The notes beneath the pieces are model-generated. The model saw only the letters and a program-made list of their open reading frames with translations, had not been told where the DNA came from and ran no database searches. This document shows positions 31,331-40,653 of a DNA stretch of 64,000 nucleotides, in pieces. Position numbers and translations under genes: made by a program. The DNA is from Enterobacteriaceae endosymbiont of Donacia simplex. Its GTDB lineage: Bacteria; Pseudomonadota; Gammaproteobacteria; Enterobacterales; Enterobacteriaceae. Position 1 is the stretch's first letter. The number at the start of each line of letters is the position of its first letter. The stretch covers positions 354,454 through 418,453 of the forward strand of contig NZ_CP046192.1 of NCBI RefSeq assembly GCF_012568645.1. The letters run 5' to 3'.

Positions 31331-33790
31331 TTAAATTAAACGTAATAAATCATTTAAAACTCCTGCTGCAGTAACATTATTTCCTGCACCATATCCTCTT
31401 AAAATTAACGGATATGGTTGATAATAATTTGTATAAAAAGCGAAGGAATTCTCTCCATTTTTTATTTTAAAAAAAGGATGATTATTATCAATTTGTATAA
31501 TTTTTACTTTACATTCACCTTGTGAATTTATACTACCTATATAACGTAATACTTGATTATTTTTTTTTGCTTCTTGAATTTTTTTTGTATAAATTATATC
31601 TAATTCTGATAAAGAATTGAAAAATTCTGTAAGAGATTTTTTTTTATTAAATGTATTAGGTATAATTGATTCAATCATAATATCATTTAATTCTATATTT
31701 AAGCCAATTTCTCTAGCTAATATAAGTAATTTTCTAGCTACATCTGTTCCAGAAAGATCCGATCTTGGATCTGGTTCTGTAAAACCCATTTCTTTAGCCA
31801 TAATTATTGATTTTGATAAAGTAATTCCTTCTTCTAATTTACCAAAAATAAATGAAAGTGAACCTGATAAAATTCCAATAAAATTATTAATTTTATCACC
31901 TATTTTTATTATATTTTGTAATGTATTAATTACTGGTAATCCAGCACCAACATTAGTTTCATAATAAAATTTTAAATGTAATTTATTTGCTGTTAAACGT
32001 ATTTTTTTATAATATTCTATTGTAGAAGAGTTTGCTTTTTTATTAGTAGCAATTATATTAAAACCACGATATAAAAAATCTATATACTGATCTGCAATTA
32101 TTTGTGAAGAAGTACAATCAACAATTACAGGATTAATAAATTTATATTTTTTAAATTTATTTAATAAATTTTTTATTGTATTATTATCATTAGTATTAGT
32201 ACCACTATTAATTTCTTTTTTCCAATTTTTAATATCAATACCATTTATATTAAATAAAAAACCTTTTGTATTAATAATACTACAAATTTTTAAATTAATA
32301 TTTTTATTTTTAAAATAATATTTATTTTGATTAATTTGTTTTAATAAAGTATTACCAATACCTCCAGTACCTATTATAAAAATTTCTAATATTTTTCCCT
32401 TATTTAATAATATTTGATGTGCTATTTTTATAATATTTTTTGCATATTTTTCTTTTATAGCAACAGTAATATAATTTTGAAAAATATTTTGCGATACAGT
32501 AAATATTTTTGTATTTGTTATTTTAAAAATATTAAAAAAATTAGAAATTAGACTTGTAGAATAATTAATATTATTATCAACTAATGTAATTAATGATAAT
32601 TCTTTAATTACTTTAATTGATTTAATTAAATTATATTTAAATTCTAAATTAAACTCTTCTTTTAATGAAATATGTAAATTATTTAAATCTTGATCTAAAA
32701 TTAAAATATTAATATTACAATCTTCTGAAGATTGAGTTATAAAATAAATAGATATTTCTAATTTAAATATAAAAAATAATATTCGTGATATAATATTTTT
32801 AATTTGTTTATTTTTATCACCACTAATATTTAACATCGATATATTTTTTAACTCAGTAATTCCTTTAATTTTAGGTAAGATATTTTTTTTTTTATCAAAA
32901 TTACTAATTAAAGTTCCATTAGATTTTATATTCATTATATTTTTAATAATACAAGGTATACTATTTTTTAACATTGGTGCTAAAGTTTTATAATGAATAA
33001 CTTTAGCTCCAAAATATGCTAATTTTATAGCTTCTTTATAAGTAATAAATTTTAATAAATGAGTATTTGATATTAAATTAGGATCAGCTGTATATATACC
33101 ACTAACATCAGTCCAAATTTCACAACATTTAGCTTTTAAACAAACAGCTAATACTGCTGCTGAATAATCAGAACCATTTCTACCTAATAATACTGTTTCC
33201 TTTTTTTCATTAACAGCAGAAAATCCAGGCATTAATATTATATCAATATTTAATAAATTAATATTTTTAATATTTTTAAAAGTTAAATCAATATCTACTG
33301 TTGATTCTAAATAAGTTCCATAGGCTAATAAATATTTTTTAGGAGAAATTATAAATATTTTATATTTTTTTATTTTTAATAAACTTTCTAATAAAAGAAT
33401 AGAAAACTTTTCACCTTGTGATAAAATTTTTGCTTTAATTATATTAGGACAATAATTAAGTAAACTAATACCATATAAAAGTTTTTCTATCTTATTAATA
33501 ATTTTATTTATATTATAATTTATAATATAAATATCTAAATTTTTTATATTTTTTTTTAAATTATCAGTTAATTTTATAAAAAATTCTTGAATATAAGTTA
33601 TATCTTTTTTATAATTTTTTTTTTTTATAGATTTTTCTATCATTTTTTCTAAAATATTTGTAATATTTGCTGGTGCAGACAAAACAACAGCTATTTTTTC
33701 ATTCTTTAGATAAATTTTAATTATATTAATTATTAATAAAAATTTTTCTGCATTTTTTAAAGATGTACCACCAAATTTCAATACTCTCAT
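31331..33790 (-). CDS. thrA: bifunctional aspartokinase I / homoserine dehydrogenase I
   Basis: Catalyses the first and third steps from aspartate to threonine. It has 819 residues (E. coli 820). The aspartokinase domain (about 1-295) has 'RVLKFGGTS' and 'LLGRNGSDYSAAVLA'. The regulatory ACT region (about 310-460) is degenerate. The homoserine dehydrogenase domain (about 465-819) has 'FIIGTGGIGNTLL', 'IVDCTSSQIIADQYIDFL', 'TNKKANSS', 'GILSGSLSFIFG' and 'TEPDPRSDLSGTDVARK'. Both catalytic domains look functional; feedback control probably does not (inference). First gene of thrABC. Confidence 0.96.
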   Translation of the reverse strand: MRVLKFGGTSLKNAEKFLLIINIIKIYLKNEKIAVVLSAPANITNILEKMIEKSIKKKNYKKDITYIQEFFIKLTDNLKKNIKNLDIYIINYNINKIINKIEKLLYGISLLNYCPNIIKAKILSQGEKFSILLLESLLKIKKYKIFIISPKKYLLAYGTYLESTVDIDLTFKNIKNINLLNIDIILMPGFSAVNEKKETVLLGRNGSDYSAAVLAVCLKAKCCEIWTDVSGIYTADPNLISNTHLLKFITYKEAIKLAYFGAKVIHYKTLAPMLKNSIPCIIKNIMNIKSNGTLISNFDKKKNILPKIKGITELKNISMLNISGDKNKQIKNIISRILFFIFKLEISIYFITQSSEDCNINILILDQDLNNLHISLKEEFNLEFKYNLIKSIKVIKELSLITLVDNNINYSTSLISNFFNIFKITNTKIFTVSQNIFQNYITVAIKEKYAKNIIKIAHQILLNKGKILEIFIIGTGGIGNTLLKQINQNKYYFKNKNINLKICSIINTKGFLFNINGIDIKNWKKEINSGTNTNDNNTIKNLLNKFKKYKFINPVIVDCTSSQIIADQYIDFLYRGFNIIATNKKANSSTIEYYKKIRLTANKLHLKFYYETNVGAGLPVINTLQNIIKIGDKINNFIGILSGSLSFIFGKLEEGITLSKSIIMAKEMGFTEPDPRSDLSGTDVARKLLILAREIGLNIELNDIMIESIIPNTFNKKKSLTEFFNSLSELDIIYTKKIQEAKKNNQVLRYIGSINSQGECKVKIIQIDNNHPFFKIKNGENSFAFYTNYYQPYPLILRGYGAGNNVTAAGVLNDLLRLI

Positions 33791-34118
33791 ATTGTTAAAC
33801 CTACCTAAAATTTTAAAATATAAAAATATGAATAAATATATTTATAATTTTTATCAAATAAATATATAATAATGATTATATTATTTAAATCGAAATATTT
33901 GATTTATTTAAATTATTAAATAAATGAAGTTTTTTTATTTTAAATAAAATTTTAAAAAAAAGACTATAAATAGTTTAAAATACAAAATAATTTTATTTAT
34001 ATAAAATTATTATTTTTTATAATTTTAAATTTATTTACGCATATTATAACATGAATAATATATTATTAATTAAATAATTTAATAGTTTATATAAACATTT
34101 TTATAAAACTAAATTATT
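33791..34118. other. 328-base non-coding gap between parC and thrA
   Basis: Very AT-rich, with no open frame resembling a gene. It contains a candidate extended -10 promoter and two A/T-rich inverted repeats that could fold in the thrA leader. One is 33853-33860 with 33896-33903 (ATCAAATA/TATTTGAT). The other is an AATAATTTTAT/ATAAAATTATT repeat near 33990-34015. No thrL-like run of Thr/Ile codons and no GC-containing attenuator hairpin is visible. Confidence 0.5.
34043..34051 (-). promoter_or_regulatory. candidate extended -10 promoter for thrABC
   Basis: On the minus strand this reads TGTTATAAT, an exact extended -10 element (TGnTATAAT), with no convincing -35. Transcription would start near 34036, giving a leader of roughly 245 bases before thrA. 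In DNA this AT-rich, -10-like hexamers occur often by chance; only the TG extension and the position between parC and thrA raise it above background. Confidence 0.35.
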
Positions 34119-36362
34119 TTATTTTAAAAAAACATCTTTAATATTTTTTATATTTTTGTATAAAAAACCTTTTCCGCCTTTAACTGAAAAAAATTTTTTT
34201 AATTCTTGATATTTTAATTCAAATTCTTTATTACTTGTTTTTATACAAACTATAGAATTTTTATTTATAAGAAATATCCATTTTAGTTTATCTTTTTTTT
34301 GAATAAAATCTTTATTATTAATAAAAATTAATCTATTTCCTTTACCTCTAGAGAGTTTAGAAATTTCATTAATAGAAAATAATAAAAATTTACTTAAAAA
34401 AGATATAGCTAATATTTTAAAATTTTTATTTTTAATTACTAATGGTGGTAATATCTCAGCATTATCTGATAAATTAATAGATAATTTTCCATTTCTATTG
34501 CAAGCTATTAAATCATTAAATTTACAGATAAAACCATAACCAGAACTAGAAGAGAGAATTATTTCTTTATTATTAGACTCCATTAATAAACTTTTAATTA
34601 TAGATCCTTGTGGAATATTTAATTTCCCATTTAAAGGTTCTCCTTGACTACGGGCAGCAGGTAAAGAAAAAGAATCAATACTATAACTACGTCCTTTTGA
34701 ATCTAAAACTACTATGGTTTGATTTTTTTTTCCTTTTACTGAAATTAAAAAAGAATCTCCTGATTTATAATTTAAATTTAAAGGATCTATAGTATGACCT
34801 TTAGCACATCTGATCCATCCCATTTTAGATAAAATAATTGTAATAGGTTCACTTAAAATTAATTCAGATTCATTTAATAATTTTGCTTCTTTTCTTTTTT
34901 TAATAATTGAACGACGAGTATTTCCATAACTATTAGCAGATAATAAGATTTCTTTTTTTAAAAGTAAATTTATTTTTTTTTCTGAAAATAATATTTTTTC
35001 AATTTTTTTATGTTCTACTTCTAATTTTTTTTTTTCATTTATTAAATTTTTTTCTTCTACAAATGAAATAGAACGTAATTTAAAATTAAGTAATGTTTCT
35101 ATTTGTATATCAGTAAGATTAAATTTTTTTTTAATAATAGAATGAGGATTTGGATTTACACGAATAATTTTTATAAAATTTTCTAAATGAGAATAGATTA
35201 TTAATAGTCCTGTAATTATATGTAATCTTTTATTTATTTTTTTTAAATAAAAATTTAAACGTTTTTTTACTATTTTTTTTCTAAATAAAATCCATTCTGA
35301 TAATATTTCTATTAAATTTTTTACAGCAGGCTTATTGTCTAAACCTATCATATTTAAGTTAATACGATAACTTTTTTCTAAATCAGTAATAAAAAATAAA
35401 TGATACATAATTTGTTCAATTTTTAAATAATTAAAATTATTACGAATTACTATAACTATTCTAGTAGGATTTTCATAATCAGATTCATCTCTTATTTCTT
35501 CAATCATTGGTAATTTTTTATTTCTCATTTGTGTTGTAATTTGTTCAATAATACGTATTCCAGAAATTTGATATGGTAATGATGTAATAATTACTGTATT
35601 ATCTTGTATTTGCCATACTGATCTTAATTTGATAGAACCTCTACCTTTTTCATATATTTTATAAATTTCATTTTTAGGTGTTATAATTTCACTCCCAGTA
35701 GGAAAATCTGGACCTTGAATAATATTTAAAATTTCATTTAATTTAATTTTAGGATAATCAATTAATTTTATTATAGCATTAGATATTTCTTTAATATTAT
35801 GGGGAGGAATATCTGTTGCCATTCCTACTGCTATTCCTGTTGATCCATTTAAAATTATATTTGGTAAACATGCTGGTAATATTTTAGGTTCTAATAATGT
35901 TCCATCAAAATTAGGTATAAATTTTACAGTACCTTTTTCTACTTCATTTAATAATATATCGGAATATTTTGCTAAACGAGACTCTGTATATCTCATTGCA
36001 GCAAATGATTTAGGATCATCTTGAGAACCCCAATTTCCTTGACCTTCTATTAAAGGATATCTATAAGAAAAAGGTTGTGCCATTAAAACCATTGCTTCAT
36101 AACAAGCTGCGTCTCCATGAGGATGATATTTACCAATAACATCACCAATCGTTCTAGCTGATTTTTTAAATTTACATGATGATTTTAATCCTAATTCAAA
36201 CATAGCATATATAACTCTTCTCTGTACTGGTTTTAATCCATCCCCAATATGGGGTAATGCTCTATCAGAAATTACGTAGATAGAATAGTTTAGATAAGCA
36301 TGTTCTGCAAATTTATCTAATAATATTGATTCTATTATATTTTTTTTTATTAATTTACTCAT
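34119..36362 (-). CDS. parC: DNA topoisomerase IV subunit A
   Basis: Breakage-reunion subunit of the decatenating type II topoisomerase. It has 747 residues (E. coli 752). It is ParC rather than GyrA by '[28 protein letters not shown]' and '[21 protein letters not shown]'. The catalytic tyrosine is in '[11 protein letters not shown]' (Tyr125). The position equivalent to E. coli Ser80 is Ala85. The C-terminal beta-pinwheel is diverged but full length. parE is not in this window. Confidence 0.95.
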   Translation of the reverse strand: MSKLIKKNIIESILLDKFAEHAYLNYSIYVISDRALPHIGDGLKPVQRRVIYAMFELGLKSSCKFKKSARTIGDVIGKYHPHGDAACYEAMVLMAQPFSYRYPLIEGQGNWGSQDDPKSFAAMRYTESRLAKYSDILLNEVEKGTVKFIPNFDGTLLEPKILPACLPNIILNGSTGIAVGMATDIPPHNIKEISNAIIKLIDYPKIKLNEILNIIQGPDFPTGSEIITPKNEIYKIYEKGRGSIKLRSVWQIQDNTVIITSLPYQISGIRIIEQITTQMRNKKLPMIEEIRDESDYENPTRIVIVIRNNFNYLKIEQIMYHLFFITDLEKSYRINLNMIGLDNKPAVKNLIEILSEWILFRKKIVKKRLNFYLKKINKRLHIITGLLIIYSHLENFIKIIRVNPNPHSIIKKKFNLTDIQIETLLNFKLRSISFVEEKNLINEKKKLEVEHKKIEKILFSEKKINLLLKKEILLSANSYGNTRRSIIKKRKEAKLLNESELILSEPITIILSKMGWIRCAKGHTIDPLNLNYKSGDSFLISVKGKKNQTIVVLDSKGRSYSIDSFSLPAARSQGEPLNGKLNIPQGSIIKSLLMESNNKEIILSSSSGYGFICKFNDLIACNRNGKLSINLSDNAEILPPLVIKNKNFKILAISFLSKFLLFSINEISKLSRGKGNRLIFINNKDFIQKKDKLKWIFLINKNSIVCIKTSNKEFELKYQELKKFFSVKGGKGFLYKNIKNIKDVFLK

Positions 36363-36540
36363 TTATTACCTTCTAAATATAATTTTATATAAAATATATG
36401 TTTTTTATTATAAAGAAACTTTATGATATTTTAACTATCAAATAATAAAATTTATATTTAAATTTTAATTATTAAATTGAATATTAAAGAATAAATATGT
36501 TATTTTTATGCAATAATATTTTTATTTTGGATATTTTATT

Positions 36541-37599
36541 ATGCAAAAAATTTATTTTAAAAATAAAAGATATTTAATAACTCCAAAAGAATTAAAAGAC
36601 ACATTACCAATTTCTCATGAAATAAAAAAAAATATATTAACTTCACGTTCAATTATATCAAATATTATTTCAGGTAAAGATTATAGATTATTAATCGTTT
36701 GTGGACCTTGTTCTATTCATAATATTGACGAAGCAATAGAATATAGTAAGTATTTAAAAAAAATATTTTCTAAAATTAGTCATAATATATATCTTGTAAT
36801 GAGAGTATATTTTGAAAAACCGAGAACAATTTTAGGATGGAAAGGATTAATAAATGATCCATATATGGATTATTCTTTTAATATAAATAAAGGATTATAT
36901 TTAGCACGTAAATTACTAATAAAATTAGTTAAAAATAATATTCCATTAGCTACAGAAATTTTAGATCCTAATACATTAAAATATCTTGATGATCTTTTAA
37001 GTTGGATAGCGATTGGAGCACGTACAGTTGAATCACAAATACATAGAGAAATAGCTTCTTCAGTTAATATACCTGTAGGTTTTAAAAATAATATAAATGG
37101 TAATATTATTTCTGCTATAAATGCAATTCAAGCTTCTTCTATAGAACATCATTTTATGAGTATAGATAAAAATGGTAAAATTTGTATTATTGATACTAAG
37201 GGAAATAAAAATTGTCATCTTATTTTAAGAGGAGGACAAAAACCTAATTATTATAAATCTGATATAATAAAATGTGAAAAATATTTACTAAAATTAAAAT
37301 TAAAACCTAAAATAATGATAGATTGTAGTCATGGTAATTCTAATAAAGATTTTAAAAAACAAATTTTAGTTATTAATTCAATAATTTCTCAAATTAAAGA
37401 AGGAAATAATTCTATTATGGGAATCATGATAGAAAGTTACATTAATGAAGGAAATCAAATTTTAAGTATTAATAATTATAAAAAATTAAAATACGGTATA
37501 TCAATTACAGATGGATGTATAAGTTTACAAACAACAAAAACTATTTTATATAAAATAAGTGATGAATTAAATTCAATACTTAAAATACGTTCAATATAA
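36541..37599 (+). CDS. aroF: 3-deoxy-7-phosphoheptulonate (DAHP) synthase, AroF-type
   Basis: Condenses PEP and erythrose-4-phosphate, the first step of aromatic amino-acid synthesis. It has 352 residues (E. coli AroF 356). 'LLIVCGPCSIHN' carries the metal cysteine (Cys57), followed by 'LVMRVYFEKPRTILGWKGLINDPYMD', 'GARTVESQIHRE', 'ILRGGQKPNY' and 'DCSHGNSNKD'. The N-terminus ('MQK...LITPKELKDTLP') and the position immediately upstream of tyrA match the E. coli aroF-tyrA operon, so AroF is preferred to AroG or AroH. No TyrR-box palindrome was recognised upstream. Confidence 0.93.
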   Translation: MQKIYFKNKRYLITPKELKDTLPISHEIKKNILTSRSIISNIISGKDYRLLIVCGPCSIHNIDEAIEYSKYLKKIFSKISHNIYLVMRVYFEKPRTILGWKGLINDPYMDYSFNINKGLYLARKLLIKLVKNNIPLATEILDPNTLKYLDDLLSWIAIGARTVESQIHREIASSVNIPVGFKNNINGNIISAINAIQASSIEHHFMSIDKNGKICIIDTKGNKNCHLILRGGQKPNYYKSDIIKCEKYLLKLKLKPKIMIDCSHGNSNKDFKKQILVINSIISQIKEGNNSIMGIMIESYINEGNQILSINNYKKLKYGISITDGCISLQTTKTILYKISDELNSILKIRSI

Positions 37600-37632
37600 A
37601 ATAATATTAACAAAATATAATTATAAAAAAAT

Positions 37633-38703
37633 ATGTTAAATAAATTGAATTTATTACGTGATAAAATTGATATTTTAGATATAAAATTACTAGATATTTT
37701 ATCAAAAAGATTAGAATTAGTAAAAAAAATAGGATTAATAAAAAATAAATACGGACTACCAATTTATGTACCAGAAAGAGAAAAATATATAATTAGTTTA
37801 AGAAAAAAAGAAGCAAAAAAAAAAGGAATATCTCCTAATTTTATTAAAGATATATTGTATCGTATAATTAATGAATCATATTTTTATGAAAAAACAAAAA
37901 AATTTAAAAAAATAAAACCTAATTTTACAGAAATATTAATTATTAGTCATAATAAAAAAATTAGTTATTTATTTAAAAAAATGTTAACTATAACTGGATA
38001 TAATATTAAATATATAAAAGAAAAAAATTTAAATCTTAATAATATAAATTACTTATTTAAAAATATAGGAATGATTATTTTAGATATATCTAAAAGTTTT
38101 TTTGAAAAATTTGTTAATAAATTATTTCTTTTACCTAAAAACTGTATTTTAATTGATTTATCTCCTATAAAAGAAATATCTATAACAAAAATATTAAAAA
38201 TATATAAAGGACCTGTTTTAGGTTTATATTATTTTTTTGATTATCAAAAAAATTTTTTATTTAAAGAATCTATAATATATTGTTATGGTCGTAAAAAAAA
38301 ATATTACCTTTGGTTTTTAAAACAAATAGAAATTTGGGGATTAAAAATTGAATATATGAATTTAATAGAACATGATCAATATGTTTTTTTTATAGAATCA
38401 TTAAAATATTTTTTTACATTAATATATAGTACTTTTTTAATAAAAACAAAGATATCATTTAATAAAATTTTAACTTTATACAAACCTATATCTTATTTAA
38501 ATGTATTTATTTTAAAAAATTTTTTTTTAAAAAATCCAGAATTATATATAAATTTAATTACAGATTCAAAAAATAATATTGAAAATATTCAAAAACATTT
38601 AGATTATATTAATAATTTATCTTTTTTAATTAATGAAAAAAAAAGAATAAAAATAATTAATATTTTTAATAAAATTAATAATTTATTAATAAATAGTAAA
38701 TAA
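37633..38703 (+). CDS. tyrA: TyrA T-protein: chorismate mutase with degenerate prephenate dehydrogenase domain
   Basis: It aligns along its length with E. coli TyrA (356 versus 373 residues). Residues 1-90 are an AroQ chorismate mutase with its active-site arginines and lysine in 'LLRDKIDILD', 'SKRLELVKKIG', 'IKNKYGLPIYVPERE'. The following dehydrogenase domain keeps the fold-level pattern ('GMIILDIS', 'LIDLSPIKE', 'EHDQYVFFIESL'). However, the NAD glycine motif is replaced by 'ISHNKKIS' (104-111), and 'GLHPMFG' with the catalytic histidine is replaced by 'GLYYFFD' (197-203). Inference: it makes prephenate but probably not 4-hydroxyphenylpyruvate. Confidence 0.92.
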   Translation: MLNKLNLLRDKIDILDIKLLDILSKRLELVKKIGLIKNKYGLPIYVPEREKYIISLRKKEAKKKGISPNFIKDILYRIINESYFYEKTKKFKKIKPNFTEILIISHNKKISYLFKKMLTITGYNIKYIKEKNLNLNNINYLFKNIGMIILDISKSFFEKFVNKLFLLPKNCILIDLSPIKEISITKILKIYKGPVLGLYYFFDYQKNFLFKESIIYCYGRKKKYYLWFLKQIEIWGLKIEYMNLIEHDQYVFFIESLKYFFTLIYSTFLIKTKISFNKILTLYKPISYLNVFILKNFFLKNPELYINLITDSKNNIENIQKHLDYINNLSFLINEKKRIKIINIFNKINNLLINSK

Positions 38704-38759
38704 ATTTTTAAATTAAATATGAAATATATTTTAAATTAAAAATTTAGATATAAAATTTT

Positions 38760-38799
38760 AAAAAACTTAATATTAAAATAAATAATATTAAGTTTTTTT
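38760..38799. terminator. bidirectional intrinsic terminator between tyrA and bamD
   Basis: A perfect 16-base inverted repeat (38760-38775 with 38783-38798) encloses a 7-base loop. The stem is AAAAAACTTAATATTA with its complement, ending in a T run on the plus strand and, symmetrically, on the minus strand. It lies exactly between the convergent ends of tyrA and bamD, so it can serve both. Confidence 0.8.
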
Positions 38800-38802
38800 A
38801 TA

Positions 38803-39522
38803 TTATTTATTAATATTTGTTTTATTATATGAATCTTGTAAAATTGTTTTAATTAAATTACTTTCTATACTATTAGGATATTCTTTTAAAAAAATTAAAC
38901 ATCTAGTAATTGTTGATATATAATTTTTTTTTTTAAAAAGAGATTTTATAATATTTAAATCAAATATTCTTACACGTTTTTTCATAATAATTAATTTTTT
39001 TTTTAGATCATTAATATATATGCTATTAGGATAATTTTTAATGAATATTTCTGTATCATTAATAGCTAATTGAGTATAAAAAGGATTGCAATTTTTTCTA
39101 TTTATTCTAAATAAAGTTTGCATTCTAGTATTAGAATCTAAAGATATTTCAGATAAAATTCTAATATAAAGGACATAACTCATAAATGGAGAATTATTAT
39201 ATGATTGCATAAATTCTTCAGTTAATTCTAAAACATTTAAAAAATTTTTCTTAAGATAACTTAGATACATTAAATAAACTAAAATTTTTCCAGTATATAT
39301 ATTGTACGGATAATTAACATATAAATTACTAAATTTAATTAAAGCTTTTTCATATTTTTTACTAACTAAAGTTTTTATAGCCTCTAAATATTCTTGTTTT
39401 AGAGAAATTTTGTAGTATTTTTTTTTTGAAGTATAATAATATTTACAATTAGTTGTAAATATTAACAATATACATATTAAAATATTAATAAAAAAAAATT
39501 TATTTTTTGTAAAAATTTTCAT
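38803..39522 (-). CDS. bamD: outer-membrane assembly lipoprotein BamD
   Basis: Essential BAM-complex lipoprotein (older name YfiO) that helps insert outer-membrane beta-barrels. It has 239 residues (E. coli 245). An N-terminal hydrophobic signal ends in 'LIFTTNCKYY', with Cys26 as the probable lipidated residue. TPR-like helical repeats follow ('EYLEAIKTLVSKKYEKALIKFSNLYVNYPY', 'DTEIFIKNYPNSIYINDL', 'CLIFLKEYPNS'). The residue before the cysteine is Asn, not Gly/Ala/Ser. It is divergent from rluD, as in E. coli, which supports the call. Confidence 0.88.
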   Translation of the reverse strand: MKIFTKNKFFFINILICILLIFTTNCKYYYTSKKKYYKISLKQEYLEAIKTLVSKKYEKALIKFSNLYVNYPYNIYTGKILVYLMYLSYLKKNFLNVLELTEEFMQSYNNSPFMSYVLYIRILSEISLDSNTRMQTLFRINRKNCNPFYTQLAINDTEIFIKNYPNSIYINDLKKKLIIMKKRVRIFDLNIIKSLFKKKNYISTITRCLIFLKEYPNSIESNLIKTILQDSYNKTNINK

Positions 39523-39596
39523 TTTAATCTTTTAAAAAAGAAATATATTATATTAATATATACTAATTTAATTTTTTAATTCTAGATATTAAATAT

Positions 39597-40552
39597 ATGA
39601 AATCTATAAATTTAATTTTAAAAGTTTGTTTAAAATATGATAAAAAAAGATTAGATTTATTTCTTACTAAAAAAATTATACAGTTTTCAAGATCACAAAT
39701 AAAAAAAATTATTCTTAATAATAAAGTAAAAATAAACGATTTTATTATAAATATTCCTAAAAAAAAATTTTTTTTAAAGATATAATTAAAATTAATATAT
39801 CAATTTTAGATGAAAATAATATATGGAAGGCGCAAAATTTACATTTAAATATAGTTTATAATGACAAATATATTTTAGTTATAAATAAAACAACTAATTT
39901 AGTTGTACATCCTGCTAATAAAAATCAAAATAATACATTATTTAACTCTTTATTATATTATTATCCTTATTTAAGAGATATCCCTAGAGCAGGTATTATA
40001 CATAGATTAGATAAAAACACAACAGGATTAATGATTATAGCAAAAAATATGAATTCATATTTATTTTTAAAAAAAGAATTAAAAAATCATAATATTATCA
40101 GAGAATATGAAGCTATTGTAAATGGAATCATTGAAAACAACGGTATAATAAATTATCCAATAAAACGTATATATAAAAAACATAATATTTATATGCAGAT
40201 TAATGTATTAGGTAAAAAAGCAATAACAAAATATTTTGTAAAAGATATCTTTAAAGCCCATACTTATTTAAGAATTAGATTACAAACAGGAAGAACACAT
40301 CAAATTAGAGTTCATTTATCATATATTAATCATAGTATTGTTGGTGATCCAGTTTATAAAAAATCTCAAAATACTTCTTTAATTAATAATTTTTATAAAA
40401 AAAAAATTAATGAAATTATTCAAAGACAAGCTTTACATGCTTGTTATTTAAAATTTATGCATCCATTTTTTAACATAAATATTAAATTATATTCAATATT
40501 ACCAAATGACATAAATAATTTAATTAATTTTTTAAAAAAAAATAAAAATTAA
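39597..40552 (+). CDS. rluD: 23S rRNA pseudouridine synthase RluD, frameshifted at poly(A)
   Basis: Makes pseudouridines in helix 69 of 23S rRNA. The N-terminal S4 RNA-binding part (39597-39785) and the catalytic part (from about 39776 to 40552) are in different frames. Joined, they align along E. coli RluD: 'IVYNDKYILVINKTTNLVVHP', 'IPRAGIIHRLDKNTTGLMI' with the catalytic Asp codon at 40010-40012, and 'LQTGRTHQIRVH'. The break coincides with nine A (39759-39767) followed by eight T; one added base restores the frame. The long intact downstream part argues against simple decay. It is divergent from bamD. Confidence 0.88.
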
Positions 40553-40622
40553 AATATTTAAAAAAATAAAAAATATATTTATTTAAAAATAATTTTATTA
40601 AAATAAATAATTAGTTTATAAT

Positions 40623-40645
40623 GATAAAATCAAATTTTATCTTTT
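40623..40645 (+). terminator. intrinsic terminator after rluD
   Basis: A perfect 8-base stem GATAAAAT/ATTTTATC (40623-40630 and 40634-40641) with loop CAA is followed by four T. It lies 70 bases after the rluD stop and just before dsbA. The stem is short and AT-rich, so termination may be weak. Confidence 0.5.
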
Positions 40646-40653
40646 AATTAAGA

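Noticed and set aside
31617-31964. 115-codon plus-strand frame opposite thrA
   Set aside because: Antisense to the conserved homoserine dehydrogenase domain; no independent support.
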